From: Owenia fusiformis
Lineage: Eukaryota; Annelida; Polychaeta; Sabellida; Oweniidae
Assembly (NCBI GenBank): GCA_903813345.2
Contig: CAIIXF020000003.1
Span: forward strand, 25,247,248-25,311,247
Direction: 5' to 3'
Length of the DNA stretch: 64,000 bases
Shown here: positions 22,715-34,560 of the stretch, piece by piece
Layout: every line of letters begins with the position of its first letter
Position numbering within the stretch: position 1 is the stretch's first letter
Notes under the pieces: generated by a model
What the model was told of the DNA's origin: nothing
Database searches by the model: none
What the model saw: only the letters and a program-made list of their open reading frames with translations
Translations under genes and position numbers: made by a program

Positions 22715-24112
22715 AGAAATCGGGAACTCCAAGGAGTAGCAAATCCCAATGAACACTATATAAATCATAAATCTGTACAGCCACAATGTAATATTTACAA
22801 TCTACTCTTTCCTTCAATAAACATTTGAGATCATTGTAGTATCATCTAACCATACTTTAAAGGTATCTCTAAGTAATGGTGAATTCCTGCTCTAGGCAGC
22901 CATTTTGAATTTATGTGGCACAAATCAGAAAACAATACCATAATTGTGATCTACTCTAAACTTCCTTCAATTTGAGTATAATAAAGCTATATCTTCTAAG
23001 AGATCAGAAAATTATAGCGAAATCCCACATTAGGAGGCCATTTTGGATTTTATGATGCCCTAATCAGAAAAACGATACAATATTTGCAATCTACTCTAAA
23101 TTGCTTTTCATTTGAGTATAATAACGCATTAATATATAAATTGATGCAAAGGTCCATGTGCAGTATGGCAAGTGATTTTAGACAGTCATATCTTTCACCA
23201 TGAGTACTTTCTGGGCAATATGTTTTCTTTCATGTAAAGCCCCCATGATAGTAAAATAGCAATCCAACTCTCTGAAAAATTATGGTTTAGGAATTAGGAC
23301 CCCACCTTGGCACTTTTTTAAAAATGTTAGGCTTATTTTCTAAAAAGAGGATCTTGCAATGTTTTTCTCAATTTAAACACATCAAAAGTTTCTTCTACAC
23401 TATATTAACAATTTCTGAAAAGAGGATGGGTATTGAAACGTGTTAAAGTTAAAAACCACTTTACCCATGTTATTTTCCCATATTAAAAATTTGTTCTATC
23501 CATTGTTTTCAACATAATTTTGGTCATCGAAAATTGGTATCTTCAAAACTAGACTTTCAATATCATTCACTTTTGTAGAAGTTTAAGACATCTTGTTGAA
23601 TAAGCTTTTCATGCAATAAAAATCAGAGTAAATAGGTTCAAAATAGGGTGCCTATTCATAATTTTTCGAATTGTTCAATTGATATTTTTATTGTCATGGG
23701 TACTTCACTTAAAAAAACATATTGTTTAAATAAAAAGACACTGTATTTATGCCCAGAGAGTATTCATGGTGAAAGGTATGACTGTCTAAAATCACTTAAT
23801 TGCCAAACTGCACATGGACCTTTCTGTTTTCACAATGCCCCCCCCCCCCCATTCAGGGCCCTTGGGTGTCAGGGTGAAAAACACAGAATATATGTGAAAC
23901 AGATAGATGTTGTGAATATACTACCAGAATTTCAAATAATGATGTTTTAATTGTTTTTTAAGCAGCGGATAATATCTTAAAAAATATTTTTTGCGTAAAG
24001 CTATTCACCAATATACATTTTTCTACAAAGAAAGAAAATCCATCAATTAGTATTCAAATTATCTTCCAGATGGACGGACGGACTGACTGCACGGACTGAC
24101 GGATGGAGGTTT
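22715..24112 (+). mobile_element. Pearl/HINE-like element, copy 1
   Basis: Left end GAACTCCAAGGAGTAGCAAA followed by TCCCAATGAAC, shared with copies at 47270, 55160 and 59604. Inside are blocks 'ggccattttggattttatg' and 'aatcagaaaa.gatac' that recur within the element and in the copy at 59604. The right side has an ACGG microsatellite (24067-24108). The usual right end (TATATCCC...GGGATAAT) is missing. It also contains an inverted pair, 23150-23230 with 23745-23830. In bivalves, pearl elements have this layout (conserved left end, core repeats, ACGG microsatellite) and are regarded as non-autonomous Helentron relatives. Confidence 0.7.
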
Positions 24113-24227
24113 TTTTGACTCCATAGCAAATGCAGAGTGCTGTTTTTGAACCCTGTACATGTCACAGATCTCAATTCCATTTATTCCATAGATTTGAATT
24201 ATGCTCCTTATATTTCTCAATGATTCT

Positions 24228-24310
24228 GGGCCAAATTGTCAAATGTAAACCCCCCTGGAATTTTTTGAAAAGTGAATCCCCTTGGCAAGAGCTGGCTATG
24301 GGCCTGAAGA
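24228..24310 (+). mobile_element. Fragment related to the 18891-19082 element
   Basis: The segment with TGGGCCAAATTGTCAAATGT and CCCTTGGCAAG...CTGGCTATGG matches the interior and right end of the element at 18891-19082. Left end absent. Confidence 0.5.
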
Positions 24311-25044
24311 ATATGCATCCTTATTGCTTTTCAATCACCCCCTCTCCCAACCAAGCTAACCCCTTCCTCATCAGAGTACCAAACAAAGATTTCGTTCAAT
24401 TCTAGTTGAATGAAATCATGGGAACTGCATCAAAATAGCTCTTGTTCATTATTGATCTACAATCAAAGCGAATCAGACACAGATTGCCTGACTCATTATT
24501 AGCAACAATTATTTTGAACTTGATTCCTTGGGGAACTATCAATAGAGAAAGCACTTGTACATAAAACATCTACCACTTTGTATATATTGAGAACCCAACC
24601 TATCTTGGAAGAAGGAAATGCCATGCTATGCCTGAAGGCAAAGTGAAACCAGATTAAGCAATCAGGCCATTCATCACATTTCACATATTTATATATAGAT
24701 ATATATTTGTCAACCTAAATCTACATCAGAAATGTATCATAAAATAAAGAGACCTTTGTGTAGGATGTTGTGAAATTATAACAGTCTCACGTATCCAGAA
24801 GTCCCAAACAACAAATTAAATATATATAGAAATTGTATGAGTTCTGACACAATTTATTTAATGTAAAAGTGATAATCAGATTGTCATTGTATCAATATAA
24901 AGTAGATGAATTGCCTAAAACAATGTGTAGGCTGTGGCACTATAAAACAACCACTCAATGCTCAAAGGAATAAATAAAAAATCATTTTCACCTTTTTAAT
25001 TTGAACCCCTGAATGAAGTTAAAACTACAAAGAAGAGTAGAGAG

Positions 25045-25376
25045 TACAGTAAAACATGTCTTAGTGAACACCTCTCTCCCTCTAGTGAATACCTGTATTT
25101 AGTGAACACCACTTCAAGACACATTTTACATTGACTACTGTAAAAATCCCCTCTCTCTAGTGAACACCTGTGTTAAGTGAACATCACTTCAAGACACATT
25201 TACATTGAATCCTGTATAAAATCCCCTCTCTAGTGAACACCTGTGTTAAGTGAACACCACTTCAAGACACATTTTACATTGACTACTGTAAAAATCCCTC
25301 TCTGTAGTGAACACATACCTACAGTGAAAACTTTTTCATGGCTGCGTTCACTATACTCTATACAGGTTTTACTGTA
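25045..25376. mobile_element. TA-flanked MITE built of GTGAACACC repeats
   Basis: Ends are TACAGTAAAACATGT (25045) and ACAGGTTTTACTGTA (to 25376). Between them are about four units of 85-90 bp containing AGTGAACACCTGTGTTAAGT and CACTTCAAGACACATTTTAC. Related pieces occur at 38398-38480 and 51495-51670. CAGTAAAACCT-type ends with TA flanks are common in IS630-Tc1-mariner/pogo MITEs. Confidence 0.75.
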
Positions 25377-26426
25377 TATCCAGGTTTGAAAAATATTATC
25401 ACCATCTTACCATTATTTTTGCTTTCATAATTACACTTGCATATTTTCCAAAACAAAAAGTCCAATGGGTCTGTTTTTTCTTCAGAATTATATTTTGTTC
25501 TGGACATTTCTGTGTCTAAATCGTGGATGGATGTTGACCATTTGATATGCTTATGGAGTTTGAGATTGGAATTTGTCTGTCCCACATCATTTGAGATTGA
25601 ACGCTCTATCTTGTATGAATACTAGTATCTACAACTATTTTTGTGTTTTAAGGAGTGGCTGTCAATTTTAAATCTTCTTCAACATGTATTGTAGTTCCTT
25701 CAGTATGAATGAAATATCCCTTGGTTTTAAGGTCTCAAATTGTGATATTGGTACATGTACTTGAATGGTGGGAGAAGGAGGGGGAATTAGACAACGTTCC
25801 CTTCACGTTGGATTGTGATTTGTGATAATTGGGGTTTCATTTCTTTATGATTGATGTATTTTTTTCTCACTGTGTTCTGTAACCATTTTTTATGTTTTCC
25901 CATTGTCACTTTATATAAAATAGGGAAATTGCCTCAAATTGTCCAATAAAAAAAGGTGGAATATTAAAGAGTACAAATTGTCATTAGTAACTAAACCAGT
26001 ATAAAGGTATTAGGTATTAATTAGATTGTGGTGCAAGGATAACCTTTAATTATGGCCAGGAGTGTTACATCAATCTGATAATTTTAACCACAGCGAATCT
26101 ATGTGGGTTTGACAAGCAATAATGAAAACTAACTTTCACTTCATGAAAATCATGGAACATTTTTCAATCTGGGGAATATGTTTTAGATTTGAATTTTTGT
26201 TTGTTCTATAAACAATGAATCATTAGTTATTGCCTCAATACATTAATTTTGTCCAAGGATTTTGAAAACGTATATACAACAATATCAGTAATACATTGGG
26301 TGATGAAATATTAAGGAAAGATCATTCTAATTACTGAAAGTGACTATATTCAAGTAGTCAAAGTAAAAATGAATTGGCAATGTTGATCAAAGCCTAATAC
26401 TGATGAGATTGTTGTGATCAATTTTA

Positions 26427-27067
26427 TAGTAGCCTGGCCAGAACAAGTCATGCCTCTCTATTTTCTCAATAACTTTCTCAATTTTGAATATTTTGTCATG
26501 AAATTTTTACAGAATAAACTTTAAAGAATTCCTAACATACAAATTTTTTTATATGGTAAATGCCTCATTAATTTCATTGTTACAACCTTTTAAAAAATAA
26601 TGTCATATTCTGTTGATGGGTCATTTTTGTCGCCATTTGAAAGCATCTTTCATCTCCATCAAGTATGACAATAGGCGAGTAGTAATGCCTTTTATGGGAC
26701 GAGCAGTTTAGAGGCTTGAGATCATGATGTCTTGAAATAGGTTGGTGGATTTAGAACACTAAAAAAGATAAATGATCCCCTATCAAAGACTGCAATCAAA
26801 TTTGTAGACCATATGAGGACAAAACGTAATTTAGATTTTTCGTATCTTTTTAGAAAAATGGCGACAAAAATGACCTATCACCAAAATATGACATAATTTT
26901 TTAAAAGGTTGTAACAATGAAATTAATGAGGCATTTACCATATAAAAAAATTTGTATGTTAGGAATTCTTTAAAGTTTATTCTGTGAAAATTTCATGAAA
27001 AAATATTCAAAATTGAGAAAGTTATTGAGAAAATAGAGAGGCATGACTTGTTCTGGCCAGGCTACTA
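26427..27067. mobile_element. Foldback MITE, about 215-bp inverted arms
   Basis: Starts TAGTAGCCTGGCCAGAACAA and ends with the complement. The arms (26427-26640 and 26860-27067) match at more than 90 percent by eye, and the loop is about 220 bp. Both outer flanks are TA. No open frame. The high arm identity suggests recent activity or arm gene conversion. Confidence 0.9.
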
Positions 27068-27069
27068 TA

Positions 27070-28229
27070 ATGACATAAAGGTGTTAAATTGTGCAACTCA
27101 TTTTTTCTCTAAGTATAATTTTGACACTTCAATAGTGGAAGGATTTCATCTTTAGATTTTGCATCAGCTGCTTATAAAAATCATAAAAACTGAATATTAT
27201 TCATAAATCTTCATTTTTTATCATCACATTTTTTCAAGTTTTTCTCAAAAAGCAGTGGGCCAATTATGGAGCTATGGAATACTACACAGTTAATGCTTCC
27301 AGTTTAAAAAACAATAGATGACTGGATCACCAACAATTTTTCAAAAATCTTCCTGCCATTAACATATGATTTATCAGTTTATTTCAAATAGCTGGCCATA
27401 AATTCTATAGACTTGAAAAACTTGTAAGTAATTTTGTGGAATGATGCACCAATATATAAAAATATTGTTTTGCTGCTTTCCCTTGATCAAAATTTAAAAG
27501 TATGAGTCTCATAATAAGTTTTAGTCCAAATAAGACGAGAGCTTGTGCTTGCATAAAAAGTCAGGGATCAGCCTGTCGTTATATGTTAGCGTGATTTTCA
27601 TGTACAAAAAGTCCAATTCCTATTAAGTAGTGATATGGTCATAAATGATTGAAATGCCAGATAAGTAACAATGACATTTCATACCAAGAAATGATTTAAT
27701 AATGATTGAAAAGGGATGTAAATTGAAATAAATGTGTCAATGCTATCTAATTAAAGACTAGATCTCTAAATGATGCACACAAGACTGTGATAAATATGCC
27801 TGATTTAATAATAGAAAGACCGTAAAATAGAAAATTAGACAGTCTTAAGTTAATAAAGTAAAATATAATCGAATCATATACACTTGTACTTATCCTTAAC
27901 TTCAAAAGCAATGAAATCTGAATCACACTTCACTTAACAAAATGAAAATTTTCAATTGTATATTTAATATACAGTTGTAATAATTCTAATTCAATTTTGG
28001 ATAACAGTATTCCCAAAGTATTCCTGAGGAAGCAGCTGAATGGAAAATTAAAGCTCAACCTTAACTTGTAAAATGTGAGTAGAATAGCTCTTAAAACTGT
28101 CAAAGGTAACATAATGATAACAAGGCATTAACATGCAAAATGTCAACACCTGCCATTTGTTACAGATGCACAATGCGGAACAATAACCACCATCACAAAA
28201 AATGGAGACCATTACAATATGTCACCACT
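27070..28229. other. AT-rich non-coding stretch
   Basis: No coding segment or repeat structure recognised. The short minus-strand open frame at 27930-28112 has AT-driven composition. Confidence 0.4.
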
Positions 28230-28480
28230 TTTGGTAGATTGAGATCTGCCATTCGGGTCATCAAAATTTAAATATATGTTTAAAATATATTGGATGCTGT
28301 AATGCAAACTAATCTAGAGCTGCCATTTAGGCCAACAAAACAGTTGATAATTTTGATTGTTTAAATATTAGGTTTTGTAATGTGGTCATAAACTAATTGA
28401 TATCTGCCATTTAGCCCATACAAAGCTAATTATTTGTTTGTTTAAAATATATTGGATAAAACTAACTGAGATCTGACAAA
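28230..28480. repeat. Degenerate tandem repeat, about 105-110 bp
   Basis: Three decayed units, each with GAGATCTGCCATTTAGGCC-like and TTGTTTAAATATATTGGAT-like segments, near 28242, 28315 and 28400. Confidence 0.55.
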
Positions 28481-28998
28481 AAAGTAGCAATAGGGAAAAT
28501 GTTTTGGTGGTTATGAAAATAATTACTTTAAGGCATGCATTACGTATAAAATAGCAGGTTTTAAGAGGAAATATCATGTTCATGTTATCTTACCTATATT
28601 TGTTGTCAGGTGTATCAAAAACATGTGATTCCATTTTCAATGGGGATCCAATTACAATGATGGCAGCAGCAATATATGAAAATAGAAAGATGAAAAAAAT
28701 GTATTCTTTATTTACTTAATCTGCCTACTTTAAGCTAGAGTGTCATGTAAGTGACAGAATAGAACAGATGATACTCTAAAATGCAAGTTATAAAGTATTT
28801 ACATGTAATTACAACCACATTCATGAGATTTTTAAAATACATATACTTAGGGACCCAGCCTGAATATTTTTGTTTTTGAATATTGGAGAGTATTACGCGA
28901 GATTTTTTCATTTTCTTGTTGGAAAATATATTTATTTTATGATGTGGGGTGATATCTAGAGTTTGAGGCTTGCGAAAATAAGATATCCTCATCTTTAT

Positions 28999-30660
28999 AC
29001 CCCCCACCCTATAATTTCAGGGGGGTCAGAAGAAAATAAACTTTAATTCTTAACTTTTGTAGTAAATGAGATACAAACTTAATTTTTTCACCATAATTTA
29101 TAGAATAACATCAGTAATGCAGAAAAAATATATCAAACGAAAATAAGCTAATTTGCATAATTTAACCCTTAAACCGCCATAAAACTATTAAATAACGGAA
29201 TGATAATAAACAACTTTTACTGTAATTGCCTTCATATGAAGTTATAACTTATGAAATAATTCCTAAAAATGCATCTATATATGTATATTAGATGTGCAAA
29301 ATATTAAAAGTGTATCTTACATAACGACTGTGAAAAATATTTCTCCCCTTACCCTAAAATTGAAGGGAGGGGGTCAAAAGAAAATAAACTTTAATTCATA
29401 ACTTTGGAAGTATATAAGATACAAACTTAATTTTTTCACCAAAATTTACAAAATAATATCAGTAATGAAGAAAAAAATATTTTGAACAAAAATAAGCTAA
29501 TTTGCATAATTTAGCCCTTAAACCGCCATAAAAACTATTAAATGACAAAAGGATAATATACGACATTTACTGTAATTACCTTCATAAGAAGTTATAACTG
29601 ATGAAATAATTCCTAAAAATGCATCTATATATGTATAATAGATGTAAAAAATATTAAAAGTGCATCTTATATATAGATTGTGAAAAAATTTCTCCCCCTA
29701 CCCAGATATTTCATGGGGGTCAACTGAAAATGGACTTTAATTTATAACTTTGGAAGTATATGAGGTATAAACCTATTTGTTCACCAGAATTTATGTAATA
29801 ACATCAGTAACTAAGAAAAACATTTTTGATATGCAAATAAGCTAATTTGCATAATTTAACCCTTATACAGTCATAAAAATCGTTAAATGACAAAACGATA
29901 AAATACGACATCTGTTTTAATCGACCTCTCATGAAGTTATAACTTATGAAATAATTCATATAGTTGCATTTATATATGTATAACAGATGTGCAGAATATT
30001 AAAAGTGTATCTTACATAACGACTGTGAAAAAAATTCTCCCCCTACCCAGATATTTGAGGGGGGGGGGGGTCAAAATGAAAATGGACTTTAATTCATAAC
30101 TTTGGAAGTATATGAGGTACAAACTTAATTTTTCACCAATATTTATGTTATAACATCAGTAATTCAGAAAAAATATTTTTTGATATGCAAATAAGCTAAT
30201 TTGCATAATTTAACCCTTATAAAGTAATAAAAACCGTTAAATGACGAAGTGATAAAATATGGCATTTACTTTAATTGACTTCTTATGAAGTTATAACTTC
30301 GAGAAAAAATTTACAACAGTTATGCACAATATAAAGAGGTTATTTTATATAATGAGTGTGAAAAGAATCTTACACCCTACCTTAATAATTTTGAGGGCTC
30401 GGGGGGGGGGGTTAAAGAAAATAATAGACTTTAACTCATAACTTTGAAATAATTTAAGAAAGAGCTTATATTTCATGCTGAAAATTGAGAAATCACATCA
30501 ATAATGAAACCAATATTACATGGGGACAATACTATATTTCAACTAATTTGCATAATTTAAGCTTTAAACAGTCATGAGAATCATTTTAAGGCAAAGAGGT
30601 TCTATACTGAAATTGACTTCACATGAAGTAAGGACTTTGACAATATATCCTTTCTTAATA
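28999..30660. repeat. Left arm: five tandem units of about 340 bp
   Basis: Units begin near 29000, 29341, 29690, 30036 and 30369 with a C-run then a G-run (for example CTCCCCCTACCCAGATATTT then a run of G). They continue with TCAAAAGAAAATAAACTTTA, TTCATAACTTTGGAAGTATA and GCTAATTTGCATAATTTAAC. The fifth is degraded. Each unit carries the octamer ATTTGCAT (29151, 29500, 29845, 30199, 30546). Units 3 and 4 have a second one in inverse orientation (29831, 30185). Confidence 0.9.
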
Positions 30661-30769
30661 CTAGCATTTAAATGGAAAAATGATATCAACAATTATGAAG
30701 CTATTTTTCCCAACTATTTCAATGCCCATGTATGGAGATTTTCATAGATATAATACTAGAGGCAAATCA

Positions 30770-31428
30770 AACTTCACCCTTCCTAAAGCAAAACTGAAAA
30801 TTATGGCAAAAAACAATAGCCTTTAGTGGTTATTCCATATGGAACAATCTCCCAGAAGAAATAAAAATTCCATTTCTTTTCTTAAATCAAAACTGAAGAA
30901 GCATTTTCTCTTAGCTTATTAATCATTAGTTGACTATATCATTTCTTGTTTCTTCAGTAAGAAGGGTAGGCTCTCAAGGGAGGTACATGGGCCAACCTGG
31001 GGGCGGCTCCAAACTACTTAAGATCTAAAATAATAATTCTGACCATACCAACCTTGGGTAAGGTAAAATAATAACTAATATTTTATAAGAATCACACTTT
31101 TAAAGATTATTTGCGTCAATGCAGTAGCCTTGCATCTTTAAATAATAATTAATGAAGCTACACATTCATAAAATTTCCCCATGGCATATGGCACCTTCTT
31201 GGCTTCAAATGAAACGAGCATCATGGATCCCCCATACCTTTATTTATTATAATCTAACTTTGGTGATTACATTCCGGTTTGATTCGTTGACAACATAATG
31301 ATATACTTCATGATTTAACTACTATATGTACAGGTATTTAAGCATCACCTGTGGTGCCACCTATTATTAATAATATGTGTACACGGCATAATGATTAAAT
31401 GTATGAATAAATTGAGTTGAATTGAACT
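30770..31428 (+). pseudogene. 3' end of a CR1/L2-like non-LTR retrotransposon, frameshifted
   Basis: The end of a reverse-transcriptase ORF is visible: FSGYSIWNNLPEEIKI at 30822-30869, then after a +1 frameshift SISFLKSKLKKHFLLAY and stop at 30922. The phrase 'aromatic-S..-WNNLPEEI...SF.K.LK.HLL' is the usual C-terminus of such polymerases in invertebrates. The 3' UTR of about 500 bp ends TGAATAAATTGAGTTGAATT, a typical CR1/L2 tail. 5'-truncated and dead. Confidence 0.75.
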
Positions 31429-31437
31429 TGCAATGTT

Positions 31438-31848
31438 TCAGAATAACCCTTGAAAAGGTAACCATAACAATTCTAAAAAGTTTATTGAACCATATTCAGA
31501 GTCACTGTGAGGACTGGTGTCATATTCTATGTTGTAGGTACCTGATGCAGTGAAAATGTCATCATATATGTTTGGGTTAATCCACTTATTCCCGTCCAAA
31601 CTCACTTTCCTTTGAGCCGCATGAACATGCAGCAAAACATTCTGTACCTGCAGTGGCACATGAGCAAGTGGTTTAACATATTGCTTTGTCCTTGTATCGT
31701 TTGCATGTGCAAAATGACTTTGGATTTTTGTTATATCAAGTTTCGGTTTTTTGGTCATTTTAATGGTCTCAAGAGTAATATGAACCACTTGACATCCAAA
31801 TCCATTCCCTGGCTCTGGAATCTCAAAAAGTGGTTTGTCAGCATTCAT
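31438..31848 (-). CDS. Unrecognised 136-codon ORF in the core of the foldback-like element
   Basis: Open from ATG at 31848 to TGA at 31438, with balanced, protein-like composition (for example FGCQVVHITLETIKMTKKP, and DGNKWINPNIYDDIFTASG later), unlike the AT-driven frames elsewhere. A stop lies six codons upstream of the ATG. A possible 3' splice site (ctttttgagattccag) sits shortly after it, so the start may instead be an exon border. I recognise no domain. It could be a captured exon, a coding remnant of the element, or a retroelement piece. It begins just past the retrotransposon tail. Confidence 0.35.
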   Translation of the reverse strand: MNADKPLFEIPEPGNGFGCQVVHITLETIKMTKKPKLDITKIQSHFAHANDTRTKQYVKPLAHVPLQVQNVLLHVHAAQRKVSLDGNKWINPNIYDDIFTASGTYNIEYDTSPHSDSEYGSINFLELLWLPFQGLF

Positions 31849-31979
31849 TGAAATGTATAATTGTTATAAACCAAAAATGCATCCATAGTTAGTGGTAATG
31901 CTCTAATATCATTTTGGATGCTGCAAACAAGTGTAATACATCCAATGATAGTTTGTTATATTGAAATATAAACAAAAAT

Positions 31980-32350
31980 AACGCAACTCCCCTAGACCAG
32001 AGATCGTGCCCATGTGGACAGTCAATGGAGACAGAAACTCACTTTAAAGTAGAATGTCATATGTTTGAAAATGATCGAACGGTTAAGTCTGTTTGCCTAA
32101 ATGACTGATATCCATAGTGACTTTTACATGTATACAAGTCTAGGAAAATATTGTATAATAATGAATGAAAAAAATTGTTCAAAGGACACTTGGAAAATGT
32201 ATGATAAATATGTTAGTCAAAAGGCGTGAAATAGTTACATGCGATGGTCTCTAATAGGTCAGCATCAACCAGGAATTGTTTTAATTCATGTATGTATCTT
32301 AATGTAACATCTTTAGTGCGTTAGACTTTAATTAATAAATTTACTACTAC
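31980..32350 (+). mobile_element. Possible second non-LTR 3' UTR
   Basis: Ends AATAAATTTACTACTACTAC, an AATAAA followed by a short tandem tail, which is how several CR1-like families finish. No reverse-transcriptase residues were identified before it. Confidence 0.3.
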
Positions 32351-32354
32351 TACT

Positions 32355-33735
32355 AGTATAATATTATTTCCATGTAATATTTGTTTCATTCTTGATGTGA
32401 TTTCTCAATATTCTGGCGAAGAAATACATGTATAAGCTCTTTCTTATATGATTTCAAAGTTATGAATCAAAGTTTATTATTTTCTTTTAACTTCCCCCAA
32501 CCCTAAAATATTAGGGTAGGGTGTGAGATTTTTTTCACACTCATTATATACAATCACCTTTTTATATTGTGCATACCCGTTGTAAATGTATTTCTAGGAA
32601 TTATTTCACAAGTTATAACTTCATAGAAGTCAATTAAAGTAAATTTCGTATTTCATCACTTTGTCATATAACGTTTTTTATGACCGTATAAGGGTTAAAT
32701 TATGCAAATTAGCTTATTTTCATATCAAGATATTTTTTCCGAATTACTGACGTTATAACATAAATTTTGGTGAAAGAATTAAGTTTGTACCTCATATACT
32801 TCCAAAGTTATGAATTAAAGTCCATTTCCATTTGACCCCCCTCAAATATCTGGGTAGGGGGACAAATTTTTCAGCGTCGTTATGTAAGATACACTTAATA
32901 TTTTGCACATCTGTTATACATATATAGATGCATTTTTAGGAATTACTTTATTTGATAAAACTTCATGAGAGGTCAATTAGAGTAAATGTCGTATTTTATC
33001 GCATCGTCATTTAACAGTTTTTATGACTGTATAAGGGTTAAATTATGCAAATTAGCTTATTTGCGTATCAAAAATATTTTTTCTGAATTACAGATGTTAT
33101 TACATAAACTTTGGTGAAAAAATTAAGTTTGTACCTCATATACTTTTAAAATGATGAATTAAAGTCCATTTTTATTTGACCCCCTCCCCTCAAAAATCTG
33201 GGTAGGGGGAGAATTTTTTCACAGTCTTTATGTAAGATACACTTCTTATATTTTGCACATCTATTATACATATATAGATGCATTTTTAGGAATTATTTCA
33301 TAAGTTATAACTTCATATGAAGGCAATAACAGTAAATGTGATATAACATCATTTCGTCATTTACTAGTTTTTATGGCAGTTTAAGGGTTAAATTATGCAA
33401 ATTAGCTTTTTTTCATTCAAAATATTTTTTTCTTCATTACTGATGTTATTTCATAAATTTTGGCGAAAAAATTAAGTTTGTATCTCATATACTTCCAAAG
33501 TTATGAATTAAAGTCTATTTTCTTCTGACCCCCCTAAAATTATAGGGCGGGGGGTATAAAGATGAAGATATCTTATTTTCGCAAGTCTCAAACTCTAGAT
33601 ATCACCCCACATCATAAAAGTAACTTATTTTCCAACAGGAACTGAAAAAATCTCGCGTAATACTTTCCAATATCCATTTTCACTTTCTAGCTGTTTCTCA
33701 GAACTTGGGTCCCTGAGTAATATAATTTTAGTGGC
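32355..33735. repeat. Right arm: four units in inverse orientation
   Basis: Unit boundaries (C/G-run segments) lie near 32490, 32835, 33178 and 33527, and ATGCAAAT octamers at 32702, 33045 and 33395. The arm has one unit fewer than the left arm, which accounts for the length difference. Innermost similarity (ATCACATCAAGAATGAAAC) joins 32370-32410 to 30495-30525. Confidence 0.9.
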
Positions 33736-34560
33736 TTTACATTTCAAAAGCGCAGGCGCCACGGAACACGTACATGCACCTTTCAGATATTTTACTCATT
33801 TAGAGTACCATTAAATAAGGTTGACACGTCCCACGATTATTAGTTGAATATAGTGGCAACTTGACTTTCCTGATTAAATTGTAGGCATCACTGTCCCCTG
33901 ACGTAAAGCCAATATAACTTACAACAAAGTGTTGACATAAACAAAAGATAAATTGGATAATGTCACAATTTTTGCAGTATTGCTTTGTGCTGAGCATAAA
34001 AATGTACAAATTACTGGAACTAATTCCTCTACTACGGATATACAACTCAATTTCCTAATTTCCATCCTATATAGCTGATTAGTGAACAATAAACATGGGT
34101 GTCTAATAGCATATCCAATCTCACAAACCTTTCACAATCCAACTTAACAGCCCATAAAATATGTATATACAAAGAACTAAATGAGGAAATATGGGTTTGG
34201 AAATATGTGAACTTAACAACCTACTATTTGATTATCATTTCTACAATTCATTTGATCAACCTTAACTTTTCTTCTGAGACAATGAGGATTTTGTATCTAT
34301 ACCCATGGTGTCATAATGGTATCTCTGTAGTCAATAATCAATGGTGTAAATCCCCATGTTAAGTCAATGCAGCCTTGCTGAATTCCTCACTTTCTCAGAA
34401 AATCTCAGGTTAATTGAGTCTCAACAAGTAGATTCACATTTGATAGTATTGATAGAATCCATTTTTAATAGTAAAAATATCGGTTCCTAAACAGGACATT
34501 GGGCTTGCTTTTTATAACTTCTTGGCCTTCTTTCAGAACACAGCTTAATTAATATGCAAG
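33736..34560. other. Non-coding stretch
   Basis: No coding segment recognised. Short open frames at 33800-34045 (minus) and 34099-34362 (plus) lack splice or promoter context and have AT-driven composition. Confidence 0.4.

Larger units (their letters stand above)
21547..25823. repeat. Second large inverted repeat: 245-bp arms around 3.8 kb
   Basis: Left arm 21547-21790, right arm 25568-25823 in inverse orientation. Shared words include TCAAATGATGTGGGA, ATAGTTGTAGATACTAGTA, ACATTTCATTCATACTGAAG (one base differs) and ACAATACATGTTGAAGAA. Similarity is about 80 percent. The interior holds a pearl-like element (22715-24112), a MITE (25045-25376) and AT-rich sequence, and no transposase or polymerase frame. 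Either long terminal inverted repeats of a decayed element or two inverted copies of a dispersed repeat. Confidence 0.75.
28835..33735. mobile_element. Foldback-like element with subrepeated inverted arms
   Basis: The outer ends are inverted: ACTTAGGGACCCAGCC near 28848 and, complemented, ACTCAGGGACCCAAGTTC near 33715. Similarity continues inwards through long arms (28835-30535 and 32355-33735), each made of tandem units of about 340 bp. A core of about 1.8 kb lies between. Long inverted arms composed of direct subrepeats are the defining layout of foldback elements (Drosophila FB and Galileo). The core holds a non-LTR retrotransposon tail and an unrecognised 136-codon frame, and no transposase. 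No target duplication is visible. Confidence 0.8.
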
